Assembly: GCF_022347765.1 (NCBI RefSeq)
Contig: NZ_JAKRFZ010000002.1
Coordinates: 310,001 to 374,000 of the forward strand
Length of the DNA: 64,000 nucleotides
Direction: 5' to 3'
Origin: Pseudoalteromonas sp. OOF1S-7
Lineage (GTDB): Bacteria > Pseudomonadota > Gammaproteobacteria > Enterobacterales > Alteromonadaceae
Part shown: piece by piece, positions 9,123-18,093 of the stretch
How positions within the stretch are numbered: position 1 is the first letter of the stretch
Layout of the letters: the number at the start of each line of letters is the position of its first letter
Translations under genes and position numbers: made by a program
Notes under the pieces: generated by a model
Seen by the model: only the letters and a program-made list of their open reading frames with translations
Databases searched by the model: none
What the model was told of the DNA's origin: nothing

Positions 9123-11759
9123 TCAGAAACTCAATTGCACTTTAATATAGGCGCGACGCCCTCGGGGGTCACCCGTTCTGGGGTCGTAGCTACCCGCAAT
9201 GCTGACATAAGGCGGATCTTCGTCGGTAGCATTGACGATGCCAGCAATAAGCCGGGTTTCTGAATCCTCCTTCACCAGGTCGCCCAGATTGATGCTGTAT
9301 TGCAAATCAATGGTGTTGAACGAGCTGATAGATTCGCCGCTGACGTCGTTTTCATAGCTGGCAACATGACGAATATAAATATTGACACTGTGCTCGCCGT
9401 CTGACCAGTTCATGCCAATGCTGCCTCGTAACCGCGGGGCAGGATTACCGACCGTGTTCCGGTTAAGCTTGCCCAGCCCGTCGCTGGTGTTGCCGGATGT
9501 ATCCATGAGGTCATAACTCAACAAATAAGCAGCCTTAAGTTGCGGCCTGAAATCTCCCATATCAGTGCGATAAACGGTTGTTGCGCTGATATCCAGCCCG
9601 GACGTATCAATGGCTTCGGCGTTGATGAATTTGGTGTTCACAATTGAGATAGTACCGGCTGATGTGCGGATCACCCGGCTTGGGTCATTGGGGTTGGCGT
9701 TGACCACAGCCTGGTGGCTTTCACGGGTCAGTACGTCTTCAAAAGAAAAGTCCCAGTAATCCAGATCCACAGCAAGCTCATCCAGTGAGAAAGACAAGCC
9801 AAGATTCACCGCCTGTGAGGTCTCCGGGACCAGGTTAGGATCGCCGACGGTTCGGTTACCACCAAACGTAGTCGAGCCATCTTCGGGATCTGTGATGTTG
9901 GCAAAGTTGGTCTGTACCCCCTGCAACTGATGAACCGAAGGTGCCCGGAATGACGTGCTGTAAGAGCCCCGAATAGAAAACCGCTCGCTTGCCAGCCATA
10001 AAAACGAGACCTTAGGGTTAGTGGTATCACCACCAAACTCGCCATAATCCTCATAGCGCAATGCCGCACCTATTTCTAAATCGAGTGTCAGCGGCACCAG
10101 CACCTCGGCAAACACGGCTTTTACATCGCGCTCCCCGTAAAAATTCTGATTACCAATGAGAAAGGCAAAGCTGTCTTGCTGAGTTAAAGAGTCATAAACA
10201 TTATTAATGGACTCATCGCGGTACTGAACACCGAGCGCGTAGCCGACATCACCACCGCCCGCTTCAAACAACGACTCACCGGTGATCACGGCTTCATAAA
10301 CACGAATTTCCGATTCAGCGTCACCCAGATAGTCACCAATAATAAAGTCTCTGAGCAGCTCATTGTCCGGGTCCTGCGGATCAAAGGGGTTAAAGTAATA
10401 GCACTCCCCTTGCCCGGCCTCGGCCACTGTCGTGCCACTGCATTTGCTCCCTCCTAAGCCATGCAATGCGGCCTGAAAGTTATCGGTAATGACGTCTCTT
10501 GGGTTCAGTATGGCGTCGTTCGCAGCCGCAACAAAAGAAAACTGCCAGTAAATACCTTCGGTTATTTCACCATCGCCACCAAAGGCAAAGCGCGAGGTCG
10601 TGTGGTCGTAATAGTTGATTTCGGTTGGTTTGCCTACCCCGTAAGGCCGACCAAGAAAGAAGACGTCCTCACCAAAGGGGTTATCCGGGTGACTTGCCAG
10701 TACGCTGGGGGCGTTCAGTACCGGAAAACTGGGTGACACTTCCCGGGTTATTTTGTTTCTGGCATAGCCGAATTCTGCCCATAAGCGCGTGGTATCGCTC
10801 CTGTCCCAGGTTGCGCGCACGTAGGCTTGTAGCCTGTCTTCGTTCGGTACGGCCGTGATCTGAGGACCGAAATCAAACAAGCAAAACGAATTGCCGTTGT
10901 TCCCTTCGGAGAATATCCCACCATTAGCAACACAGTTCGGATCTGCCACCGTTAAACCATTGGGGTTGTTTTCATCTGCACGTGAGGGAATGACAAAACT
11001 ACCCGGGTTACCAAAACTACTGGTTGCTGGCTGCAACCAGTCAACTTCGTCCAGTAATAAACTGGAGCGCTCAAGAAAGCTGGCCGCAAATAACATGTGT
11101 CCGGTATCACTCACAACCCCGCCATAGGCGAAGTCAATTTTGGTGTCTTCCTGATCGCCATCACTCCAGCGGGTGCGATATTCGTATTGCAGCTCGCTCC
11201 CCTCTAAGTCGTCCCGGGTAATAAAATTCACCACCCCGGCAACGGCATCTGAACCATAAATGGCGGAGGCACCGTCTTTTAATATCTCGACCCGTTTGAT
11301 GGCCAGAGTGGGCACCAAAGATGCGGTATCGACAAAACTTGCCCCCTGATCGGTCACCACCGCCGACGTGACCTGCCGGCTCCCATTCAGTAACACTAAG
11401 GTTGACGACACGCCCAGCCCCCGCAGATTGACGTTCGAGGTACCCGCGGTAAAGTTTTGCGATAAATTGTCTGAGTTGTTCTGCGATCCGGCATTGAAGG
11501 GCAAAACCTCAATCAGATCTCTGACATTGTTTGCGCCAATATCGGTCAGGTCACTGAGTTCTGTGCTGGAAATCGGCGAGGCGCTCTCTGACTGGATGAA
11601 GCGCTTGATCCGCGACCCCGTAACTGTGATGGTTTCGATGGTGCTTTGATCGTCAGCTGGTGCACTAGTGGGTGTTTCAGCAACAACTAACGCCGGGCAG
11701 AGTAACAAAGGCAGAGTCCGCAATTGCAAAGACTGGGCTCTGAGCGGGGAGTTGCACAT
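9123..11759 (-). CDS. TonB-dependent outer membrane receptor
   Basis: An 878-residue receptor. After a signal region it has a TonB-box-like ETITVTGSRIK, then a plug domain (SSTELSDLTDIGANNVRDLIEVLP, GASAIYGSDAVAGVVNFIT). A large beta-barrel follows, ending in an aromatic C-terminus (KVQLSF) as outer-membrane proteins do. The plug style matches the large Alteromonadales/Xanthomonadales receptors used for peptides or carbohydrates rather than classical siderophore receptors. AAGGTGA lies before the ATG. The binding-protein gene lies 93 bp downstream and the M6 protease 218 bp upstream on the same strand, so a peptide-uptake role is plausible but is inference. Confidence 0.9.
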   Translation of the reverse strand: MCNSPLRAQSLQLRTLPLLLCPALVVAETPTSAPADDQSTIETITVTGSRIKRFIQSESASPISSTELSDLTDIGANNVRDLIEVLPFNAGSQNNSDNLSQNFTAGTSNVNLRGLGVSSTLVLLNGSRQVTSAVVTDQGASFVDTASLVPTLAIKRVEILKDGASAIYGSDAVAGVVNFITRDDLEGSELQYEYRTRWSDGDQEDTKIDFAYGGVVSDTGHMLFAASFLERSSLLLDEVDWLQPATSSFGNPGSFVIPSRADENNPNGLTVADPNCVANGGIFSEGNNGNSFCLFDFGPQITAVPNEDRLQAYVRATWDRSDTTRLWAEFGYARNKITREVSPSFPVLNAPSVLASHPDNPFGEDVFFLGRPYGVGKPTEINYYDHTTSRFAFGGDGEITEGIYWQFSFVAAANDAILNPRDVITDNFQAALHGLGGSKCSGTTVAEAGQGECYYFNPFDPQDPDNELLRDFIIGDYLGDAESEIRVYEAVITGESLFEAGGGDVGYALGVQYRDESINNVYDSLTQQDSFAFLIGNQNFYGERDVKAVFAEVLVPLTLDLEIGAALRYEDYGEFGGDTTNPKVSFLWLASERFSIRGSYSTSFRAPSVHQLQGVQTNFANITDPEDGSTTFGGNRTVGDPNLVPETSQAVNLGLSFSLDELAVDLDYWDFSFEDVLTRESHQAVVNANPNDPSRVIRTSAGTISIVNTKFINAEAIDTSGLDISATTVYRTDMGDFRPQLKAAYLLSYDLMDTSGNTSDGLGKLNRNTVGNPAPRLRGSIGMNWSDGEHSVNIYIRHVASYENDVSGESISSFNTIDLQYSINLGDLVKEDSETRLIAGIVNATDEDPPYVSIAGSYDPRTGDPRGRRAYIKVQLSF

Positions 11760-11924
11760 GATTTCACCTTGTTGTTTCTTTCGGTAAACGTCTCAAGTGC
11801 TATGTGTCCCTGGAGTGTCACTCCCACAGCATTTTAATATTGCTGTTTTAATCATAGTCGCAGATTGCAAAGTCATAGCAAAACTGGCGTGTTTTTTACT
11901 CATAGTGTGCTTTGCGGGGCAAAT

Positions 11925-11947
11925 GCGCGCAGACTAAGCCTGCGCGC
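11925..11947 (-). terminator. Hairpin after M6 protease gene
   Basis: GCGCGCAG at 11925-11932 pairs with CTGCGCGC at 11940-11947 around a 7-base loop, 30 bp after the protease stop. There is no T run, so a Rho-independent function is only possible. Confidence 0.4.
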
Positions 11948-11976
11948 TCACTAAAAATCACGACCAGCGTGGTCGA

Positions 11977-13845
11977 TTATTTACTCACGCGCAATGTATA
12001 ACTACCAGCCCCGGAGTAGGAATACACCACAAAGCGGTAATAGCCAGACGCAGCACTGTAGTTAATTGACTCCGTGGATGTTGGCGATTCAGAAATAGCT
12101 ACCTGTTGCCAGGCACCGTTTAACCACTTTTCTATTTTCAGATCAAAATCGGCATTGGCTGGGCCACTCAGCGTCAGGCCAATTGTACCGCCACTGTATT
12201 GAAACCAGCTACCGTCTGGCTCAATGGCACTTTGCTTGTTACTCAGTGTACCTGTGTAGGTGTCTGGATCGGGCTGAGTTGCTACATCAAGAGTAAAAGA
12301 GATGGTTTGTGCCGGGTCGGAGACATCGCTGATCCTGAGCCCGGAATCGCTGCCGTTCCACCACAACGCATTGGTACCACGAGACGTTTGTGCATTAGGC
12401 AAAGCCTGTGTAAACTCCCCCGCCACATCAAACAAATCAGTACCATCACCACGATTGCGCTTGTACTCGGGATCGCGATTGCCATCACCGTGTTCCATCT
12501 GAATATACGGATACCACTCATTGGAGTTATTGCCACGGCTGTCGACATGCCAGATGGCCAGCCCCTGATCGAGTTGCTCTGAGTTTTGACCCGATTTATG
12601 AATGGCTTCGATATAAAACGCCTCATTGTTGTTTGCCGGATTGGTCCATTTGTAAGAAGTCCCACTGTCCGATGTATGACTTAAACGACCAGAGGGCGCA
12701 TTGGCGTTAATTGCCGGATTCAGTTCAGTCACCGTGTCCCAGCCAGCAATGGCCCTGAAATGTGCCACAGGAGGCGTCGGCTTGTAACGATTTGTTGTGC
12801 CTATGGCCCCGTAACCCATCACGCCAAAGCTGGCCACGGAGCCTTCAGAGCTGCCATCGTAGTCATAAAGATCTGGCCAGTTTGTGATCAAATGGCCCGA
12901 CTCGTGAACAAAAGTACCAATGGCCAGGCTGGCGCGCATGTCGGTGATCTGATAGCGGTCGGTACATACGCCATCGGCACAAAAACGCGGGCTGAGCCTT
13001 GCCATATGCGGCCACAGTCCCTTAGACCAGGCACTGTCTGAATTACCGGCATAAAAGATATTAAGCCCCCGGATCTGTTTACTGCTGTTAGTAGTGAGCT
13101 GAGAAAAATCAAACCCCTGCTGATACTCCAGCCATTGCAGCGCCTCGTTGATCAACTCCTGGGAGCGTACCGTTGAGCTGAGGCTGGAATCGGCATAGTA
13201 CGCCTTGTTCTTTTTCGCCGTGTAATACTGGGTAACCGTATTGGTGTAGTCGAGCTTATTGCCCGATACCGAGCGAAAATAACCCCGCACCGATTGCGCA
13301 TTACCAAACTCAGTGTAGTTTAACTCATTCAAAAATCGTTCGACCTGCGCTTTAGTGATGGTGCCACGCTCATCCGGAAAATCGATGATAATCGTCAAAC
13401 CTTTTACCTGACCACTGATCTCTTCGACGCTCTGCGTGTCAACCATAGCGGTGTGAAACGCCCCATGGCTCCCCAGCATCCGTGCGCGTGTTTTCTCAAC
13501 CTGCGCAGCTTTGGCAGCATCTGTCAGTCCGGTCTGTAATTCACCGACAGCACGCGCTTGCACCTTGCCATGACTACCAACCAGCTGCCCGGTAGATACC
13601 AGCTCCTGGCCATCCTCACTCACCTGCGCATACGCCATGCCTTTAAGCAATTCATCATAAATGACCAGACGGCCATCCGCCGTTCTTTGCTCTGCGTAAT
13701 AATCATTACCTTGCAGGAATAAGGTGATAATCTGACCGTCAGGCTGAGTAAATTCGTAACGCATATTGTTGTAGGGAATTGCTGCCTGGGCAAGCGCAGC
13801 AACGCTTAGTGCGCCAATGGCTAACAAAGAATGTAGTGTTTGCAT
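11977..13845 (-). CDS. Secreted M6 family metalloprotease
   Basis: A 622-residue secreted zinc protease of the M6 (immune inhibitor A-like) family. It has a signal peptide to about residue 22 and a propeptide-like N-terminal region. The zinc site is HESGH at 314-318, followed by TNWPDLYDYDG with Asp325 in the position of the M6 third-ligand region. A C-terminal pre-peptidase domain (about 530-622) ends in SYSGAGSYTLRVSK; such domains are usually trimmed after secretion. The likely role is extracellular protein degradation. Its ribosome site AAGGAA and the A of the start codon lie in one arm of a long inverted repeat in the leader, suggesting control of translation. Confidence 0.9.
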   Translation of the reverse strand: MQTLHSLLAIGALSVAALAQAAIPYNNMRYEFTQPDGQIITLFLQGNDYYAEQRTADGRLVIYDELLKGMAYAQVSEDGQELVSTGQLVGSHGKVQARAVGELQTGLTDAAKAAQVEKTRARMLGSHGAFHTAMVDTQSVEEISGQVKGLTIIIDFPDERGTITKAQVERFLNELNYTEFGNAQSVRGYFRSVSGNKLDYTNTVTQYYTAKKNKAYYADSSLSSTVRSQELINEALQWLEYQQGFDFSQLTTNSSKQIRGLNIFYAGNSDSAWSKGLWPHMARLSPRFCADGVCTDRYQITDMRASLAIGTFVHESGHLITNWPDLYDYDGSSEGSVASFGVMGYGAIGTTNRYKPTPPVAHFRAIAGWDTVTELNPAINANAPSGRLSHTSDSGTSYKWTNPANNNEAFYIEAIHKSGQNSEQLDQGLAIWHVDSRGNNSNEWYPYIQMEHGDGNRDPEYKRNRGDGTDLFDVAGEFTQALPNAQTSRGTNALWWNGSDSGLRISDVSDPAQTISFTLDVATQPDPDTYTGTLSNKQSAIEPDGSWFQYSGGTIGLTLSGPANADFDLKIEKWLNGAWQQVAISESPTSTESINYSAASGYYRFVVYSYSGAGSYTLRVSK

Positions 13846-13914
13846 AATTAAGTTCCTTTACATGTATGTGTGCCTTTTCATATCAACAGAGATATGAAAA
13901 TAGGAACTTAATTA
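13845..13914 (-). promoter_or_regulatory. Leader hairpin covering Shine-Dalgarno and start of M6 protease
   Basis: A 13-bp perfect inverted repeat has arms at 13845-13857 and 13902-13914. A second one inside it, TTTTCATAT at 13875-13883 with its complement at 13892-13900, has an 8-base loop. In the mRNA the downstream outer arm reads AGGAACTTAATTA, that is the ribosome binding site through the A of the ATG. Folding would therefore block initiation. The A/T-rich outer stem could melt with temperature or be opened by a protein or small RNA. The pairing is seen directly; the function is inferred. Confidence 0.55.
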
Positions 13915-13983
13915 TTAACGCTATTTTTACAAATTTTCAAATTTAAATTTTTCTGTTCGTTATATCTGCGACAAACCACACCG

Positions 13984-15093
13984 CTACTGACTTATGCCAT
14001 GACGCACCGTTTTGCTTAAGTCGACCTGAGGCAACTGATTGTGCTCCTGAGCACACCAGCGCTTCAATACGATACGTCTGCTGTTTGTTTGGGTAAGCAG
14101 CGCTTGCTTAGGACGGTTTGCTTTGGCCTTTGACCAGGCCGCAGTGATCACCGTGTTGTCGAGCAACTGAACGTACAAATCAACTGACGGGGTCAGCTCT
14201 GAACCAATCAAAGCTGGCATTGATGCGATTAACTTTGTTTGCACCTCAGATTGCAAGTCCCGGGTCTCAACCACAGTGTCGAACACTGCCAGCTGCCACT
14301 GATAGAAGTCATTGAACACCATTTGTTCGCTGGCAGTTATCTGAGCAGCAACAGAAGACTTAAAACGCATAAAGCCACCCCAGTCACGCAAATGGATTTG
14401 AGTATTCAGCAGATTCAAACCTGTACCGGCCGCATGGCCGAATTGCTCTGCTTCTGAATGAAATAAAAATGCCCGAATGTACATGAGCTGAGCATTACGA
14501 TAGCTGCTGCTGTCGAAATACAGATTGCCCAGATTGTTTTTAATATTCGCGATTATCTCCCGGTCATCAGAGAGCATCATGGCTTCATTGAGTATCCCCG
14601 TTGCCTTTTTGTGTTGACCGGTAAATCGATACACCACCGCCAGGTTGTTGGCGATCCTGGCATACTGTTTCTCATCTGCCACATAATTCAATGCACACTC
14701 ATTGAGCTGCTCAGCATATTCGTAGTCATGCAAATGACGGTGATAAACCGCTACCGAGCCTATCACATGAATATGCTCGCCCTGCAAATACGCTTGCCAT
14801 TTCTCCTGATTGAGTTGTTCTATGATCTCGGTGACTGCTTTATGATCACGGGCTCTGACACCCGATTCAAGTCCGGCGAGGTATACTTGCAGCAACCCTT
14901 TGCTGGGCTCTGTGGGCAACCGCTCCTGTGCCAGATGAAATACCAAAGCGGCCTGGGCGGGATTTTTATCATTCAGCTCTTTTAGCTGGTTTAATGTCTT
15001 AAATAGCTCCGCGGGAGTGAACACAACGGCAGCGGAAAACAGCAAGCTTGTGAGCATAAGTCGGTGGCACCTAATAACAATGTGGTTAAGCAT
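13984..15093 (-). CDS. Exported TPR-repeat protein
   Basis: A 369-residue protein with a hydrophobic N-terminal segment (about residues 11-27, signal peptide or anchor). Tandem helical repeats resembling TPRs follow over about 60-230 (for example YARIANNLAVVYRFTGQHKKATGIL and NNLGNLYFDSSSYRNAQLMYIRA). The C-terminal third has no repeats and no recognised domain. The layout resembles the sensory half of TPR-GGDEF or ToxR-TPR proteins without an output domain. Function unknown. Upstream lies a long A/T-rich gap with a 14-bp palindrome. Confidence 0.65.
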   Translation of the reverse strand: MLNHIVIRCHRLMLTSLLFSAAVVFTPAELFKTLNQLKELNDKNPAQAALVFHLAQERLPTEPSKGLLQVYLAGLESGVRARDHKAVTEIIEQLNQEKWQAYLQGEHIHVIGSVAVYHRHLHDYEYAEQLNECALNYVADEKQYARIANNLAVVYRFTGQHKKATGILNEAMMLSDDREIIANIKNNLGNLYFDSSSYRNAQLMYIRAFLFHSEAEQFGHAAGTGLNLLNTQIHLRDWGGFMRFKSSVAAQITASEQMVFNDFYQWQLAVFDTVVETRDLQSEVQTKLIASMPALIGSELTPSVDLYVQLLDNTVITAAWSKAKANRPKQALLTQTNSRRIVLKRWCAQEHNQLPQVDLSKTVRHGISQ

Positions 15094-15190
15094 GGTACAG
15101 ATACAATTAATATACCAGATAACGAGGCCATTCCTGATTGACTATTATTGATACAACCCGAATAAAAAAACACCAAAACCCCATACAAAA

Positions 15191-15204
15191 AACATACGTA
15201 TGTT
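15191..15204. promoter_or_regulatory. Perfect 14-bp palindrome
   Basis: AACATACGTATGTT is self-complementary and lies about 100 bp upstream of the TPR gene start, in A/T-rich DNA. It could be an operator for a dimeric regulator; no known motif is matched. Confidence 0.3.
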
Positions 15205-15331
15205 AATAATTCTACTCAAACACAATCTTACCTTATTCAGAAACAAAATAGGAAGCAACTCATTTTATTGATAAAAAATAAGCAAAAAACACAAATATAA
15301 AAATTTTAATATGAAATTTCTCATTTTCTTG

Positions 15332-15360
15332 TTTACATTTGAAAAACACTACGATAGCAT
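15332..15360 (+). promoter_or_regulatory. Sigma-70-type promoter of candidate RNA
   Basis: TTTACA at 15332-15337 and TAGCAT at 15355-15360 are separated by exactly 17 bp. Transcription would start near 15367. No ORF begins until the nudB start at 15592, after an intrinsic terminator. Confidence 0.6.
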
Positions 15361-15366
15361 GAGGTT

Positions 15367-15515
15367 GTTCCTTAGGGCATGGCTAATCACACAAGTCATT
15401 CCAAATGAACTCCCGAGAAGTAGAGCTTACCAACAAGGATGTTGGTTTATTGGGTATTTCCTGGCACAGTTTTGTTGCTATTGGAGTTAGGCAGGACATT
15501 TCCTGCCTTTTTTTT
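15367..15515 (+). ncRNA. Candidate small RNA (or terminated nudB leader) with CsrA-type hairpin
   Basis: About 150 nt between a promoter and an intrinsic terminator, with no plausible ORF. Hairpins visible: TCATT/AATGA at 15396-15408, and ACCAACA-AGGA-TGTTGGT at 15429-15446. The latter displays AGGA in the apical tetraloop inside ACAAGGATGT, which matches the core of the known CsrA/RsmA binding consensus. Another GGA sits in the terminator stem. It does not resemble Spot 42, GcvB, Qrr, 6S or CsrB as I know them. It may be an independent small RNA or a premature-termination product of the nudB leader, whose gene begins 77 nt after the terminator. Exact ends are estimates. Confidence 0.5.
15489..15515 (+). 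terminator. Intrinsic terminator
   Basis: AGGCAGGA at 15489-15496 pairs with TCCTGCCT at 15501-15508 with a 4-base loop, followed by eight Ts (15508-15515). This is a textbook Rho-independent terminator. Confidence 0.85.
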
Positions 15516-15591
15516 CTTCTACCCGCGCCTTTGGGCTTGCTAACCCAACTTGTTTTTGGGTAAATTTAGCAAAAACAGCACAGCAGCATCC

Positions 15592-16032
15592 ATGGCACTC
15601 AGGCACCCTCACTCCGTACTCGTCGTTATCTATAATAACCACCATGAATTTTTGCTTTTGCAACGTGCAGATGATCCCGGTTTCTGGCAATCTGTGACAG
15701 GAGGGATTGACCCCGGAGAATCACCCGCAGAAACCGCGTACAGGGAATTGAAAGAAGAAACGGGCATTGATGCCAAAGCACTCGGCCTGACCATCACCGA
15801 CCACCAAAAATGCAATCAGTACATCATCAGAGAGCAATGGCGACACAGATATATAGCAGGTGCCAGTGTCAACACTGAGTATGTATTCAGTGTCTGCGTA
15901 CCGAAAGGTTGCGAAGTGCGGCTTGCACCTGGTGAGCATCTGGCTTATCAGTGGCTTACTCAGCAACACGCTGCCGAGCAAGCCTGGTCAAGCAGTAACA
16001 GCCAGGAAATTTTATCTATTGAGCTGGTTTAA
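15592..16032 (+). CDS. nudB: Dihydroneopterin triphosphate diphosphatase (Nudix)
   Basis: A 146-residue Nudix hydrolase closely similar to E. coli NudB. It shares PHSVLVVIY at the start, the [18 protein letters not shown] segment, and the Nudix box ([20 protein letters not shown], running into TGID) near residues 43-66. Later family signatures are [13 protein letters not shown] and EHLAYQWL. It removes pyrophosphate from dihydroneopterin triphosphate in folate synthesis. The ATG at 15592 is chosen because homology starts there; an upstream TTG at 15550 would add 14 unrelated residues. No strong Shine-Dalgarno is seen. The 3' end overlaps the convergent methyltransferase gene by 17 bp. Confidence 0.85.
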   Translation: MALRHPHSVLVVIYNNHHEFLLLQRADDPGFWQSVTGGIDPGESPAETAYRELKEETGIDAKALGLTITDHQKCNQYIIREQWRHRYIAGASVNTEYVFSVCVPKGCEVRLAPGEHLAYQWLTQQHAAEQAWSSSNSQEILSIELV

Positions 16033-16639
16033 ACAGCAGTGTCTGCCAGGTAACGGATGTCCGGCCCTGTGCATCCTCTTCAGGCTCAGTCACTTCCAAA
16101 CAGGTTAAGTCGGCTTTTTGTGCAATGTCCAGTAAGTAGTCAACAGAACAATTGAGCATGCCACGTATTTGTAATGCTTCTTCATCGCTACAGTGACGCA
16201 GTTTCACTATCAATAACCCTTCGGGGCTTAGCAGGTTTCGTAGGGTTAGCATGGCTTGCTGACCTGAACTTGACTGCAGATAATTAAATACTGAACTCAC
16301 TAAAATTACATCAAAAGCGTGATGCTTTTTGCGCACCTTGTACAAACAGGGTAACTCGTCCTGATACCAGCTGATCGGCAGATCGCGCGTATAAGCCTGT
16401 CCCAGACGGTTCAGCGAACACACCGGCTCCACGGCCACCACTTGCGCCTGCTCTGTTTGTTCGGCAAAAAACTTGGCGTCTCTGCCAGCCCCGGCACCAA
16501 TATCCAAAAACTTCAGACCCGCTTTTTCCATCAAAGGAGTGACAAATTTCAGCCATGAAGCATGTAGCAGCTCAAAGCGGTAAGACTGGTACAATTTAGC
16601 CAGCTGTAATGCATTATCTTCGTAATATTGCATAGGCAT
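16016..16639 (-). CDS. Class I SAM-dependent methyltransferase
   Basis: A 207-residue Rossmann-fold methyltransferase. Motif I is [15 protein letters not shown] near residue 45, an acidic residue follows in VVAVEP, and a later strand reads [11 protein letters not shown]. The sequence fits the small Methyltransf_11/25 type seen in many proteobacteria; the substrate is unknown. Two in-frame ATGs lie 6 bp apart at the start. It converges on nudB with a 17-bp overlap and has its own upstream region shared with the divergent D-threonine aldolase gene. Confidence 0.75.
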   Translation of the reverse strand: MPMQYYEDNALQLAKLYQSYRFELLHASWLKFVTPLMEKAGLKFLDIGAGAGRDAKFFAEQTEQAQVVAVEPVCSLNRLGQAYTRDLPISWYQDELPCLYKVRKKHHAFDVILVSSVFNYLQSSSGQQAMLTLRNLLSPEGLLIVKLRHCSDEEALQIRGMLNCSVDYLLDIAQKADLTCLEVTEPEEDAQGRTSVTWQTLLFKPAQ

Positions 16640-16925
16640 AGTCGCTACGCTCCAACCAATTTCTTGCGTTCCTGTTACAACACCATCATAGACAACAATA
16701 AAGGCACAATTATGACACTTTGGTTAAACATGCCTGAGATTCAGTGATGATTAACACTTTGATTTGGGGACAAAAGCGTATACATTGGTTGCCACATTCC
16801 GGTGTACATAAACAGTGTTTGCCTTAATTTGTCACCGGGGTTCCGAACATCTTAATACCTGTGGGGATTGGTTCCCTACTGACCCCTACGGCTTACGTCA
16901 GGGATCCATTACACAAGGAGTTTTT

Positions 16926-18035
16926 ATGTCACTTAACGCTTTACACACCCCTTGTCTACTGCTGGATAAAAAAAAGCTACTGAACAACATACAAAGACTT
17001 AATACGCACCTGAGCCAATTTGATGTTCAATTGCGGCCACACCTGAAAACCCTCAAGTCCGTAGATGCTGCACACTATATGCTTGAAGACCCGTCGGCCC
17101 CTTGCACCGTATCAACCCTGCAAGAGGCAAAACAGTTCGCACAGGCTGGCTTTAAAGACATCACTTATGCTGTTGGGATCAGTGAGCACAAGCTCCCTGA
17201 GGTCCTGGATATCCAAAATCAAGGCATAACACTGCATATTCTGCTGGACAGCTTTGAGCAGGCGCAGTTTGTCCATGCATTTTGCCAGGAAAATGACTGT
17301 AAACTGAGCTGCCTGATCGAGATAGACTGCGATGGCAAACGCGCAGGCGTTAAACCAGATGACCCTCAGCTTGTCGCCATTGCAAAAATTTTGACCTCAG
17401 CCGAGCTCTTTTCCGGCCTGCTGACCCATGCGGGTGGCTCCTACGAATGCCACAACTTAGATGAAATCCGCACTATGGCGCAACAGGAACACCATGCGGT
17501 TCGCGTAGCCGCTGACAGGCTACGTTTACAACACATAGACTGTACCATGGTGAGTGTCGGTTCCACCCCCACGGCGCTATTAGGAGAGGGTTTTGAACAC
17601 ATCACGGAAGTACGGGCCGGTGTCTATGCCAGCATGGATCTGGTCATGGCTGGGCTTGGCGTCTGTCGACCACAAGACATTGCATTAAGTGTACTGACCC
17701 GGGTGATTGGCCATAATCGCGAGAAAAACTGGCTGATCCTCGATGCCGGCTGGATGGCGCTGTCGCGCGATACCGGCATTGCCTCACTGCAATATGGTTA
17801 CGGCTTAATCTGTGATGAAGCCGGTCACATCATACCCGAGCTGTGCGTAAATAGCGTTAATCAGGAGCATGGCATAGTGGCCCTGCCCGAAGGCCTGGAC
17901 CTCAGTCATTTTGCCATTGGCACCTTACTGCGCATATTGCCTAACCACGCCTGTGCCACCGCCGCGCAACATGCGGGGTATCAGGTGATTTTCGATGATG
18001 AAATAGACTACTGGCCACGTTTTGGCGGCTGGTAA
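16926..18035 (+). CDS. DSD1/D-threonine aldolase family PLP enzyme
   Basis: A 369-residue PLP enzyme of the alanine racemase fold. The start is the ATG at 16926, preceded by ACAAGGAG; a longer in-frame reading adds 37 non-conserved residues. The PLP lysine lies in RPHLKTLKS near residue 42, and LTHAGGSYE and VSVGSTPT are phosphate-binding or active-site segments of the family. The C-terminal D-serine dehydratase-like metal site includes the NQEHG segment near residue 318 and a closing Cys in NHACAT. Members split D-threonine into glycine and acetaldehyde or deaminate D-serine; which applies here cannot be told. Confidence 0.82.
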   Translation: MSLNALHTPCLLLDKKKLLNNIQRLNTHLSQFDVQLRPHLKTLKSVDAAHYMLEDPSAPCTVSTLQEAKQFAQAGFKDITYAVGISEHKLPEVLDIQNQGITLHILLDSFEQAQFVHAFCQENDCKLSCLIEIDCDGKRAGVKPDDPQLVAIAKILTSAELFSGLLTHAGGSYECHNLDEIRTMAQQEHHAVRVAADRLRLQHIDCTMVSVGSTPTALLGEGFEHITEVRAGVYASMDLVMAGLGVCRPQDIALSVLTRVIGHNREKNWLILDAGWMALSRDTGIASLQYGYGLICDEAGHIIPELCVNSVNQEHGIVALPEGLDLSHFAIGTLLRILPNHACATAAQHAGYQVIFDDEIDYWPRFGGW

Positions 18036-18093
18036 TGGTCCGTTTTCAGCATCGTTGCTATAGTACAGACACGGAAATAAAGAAGGAATAAAC

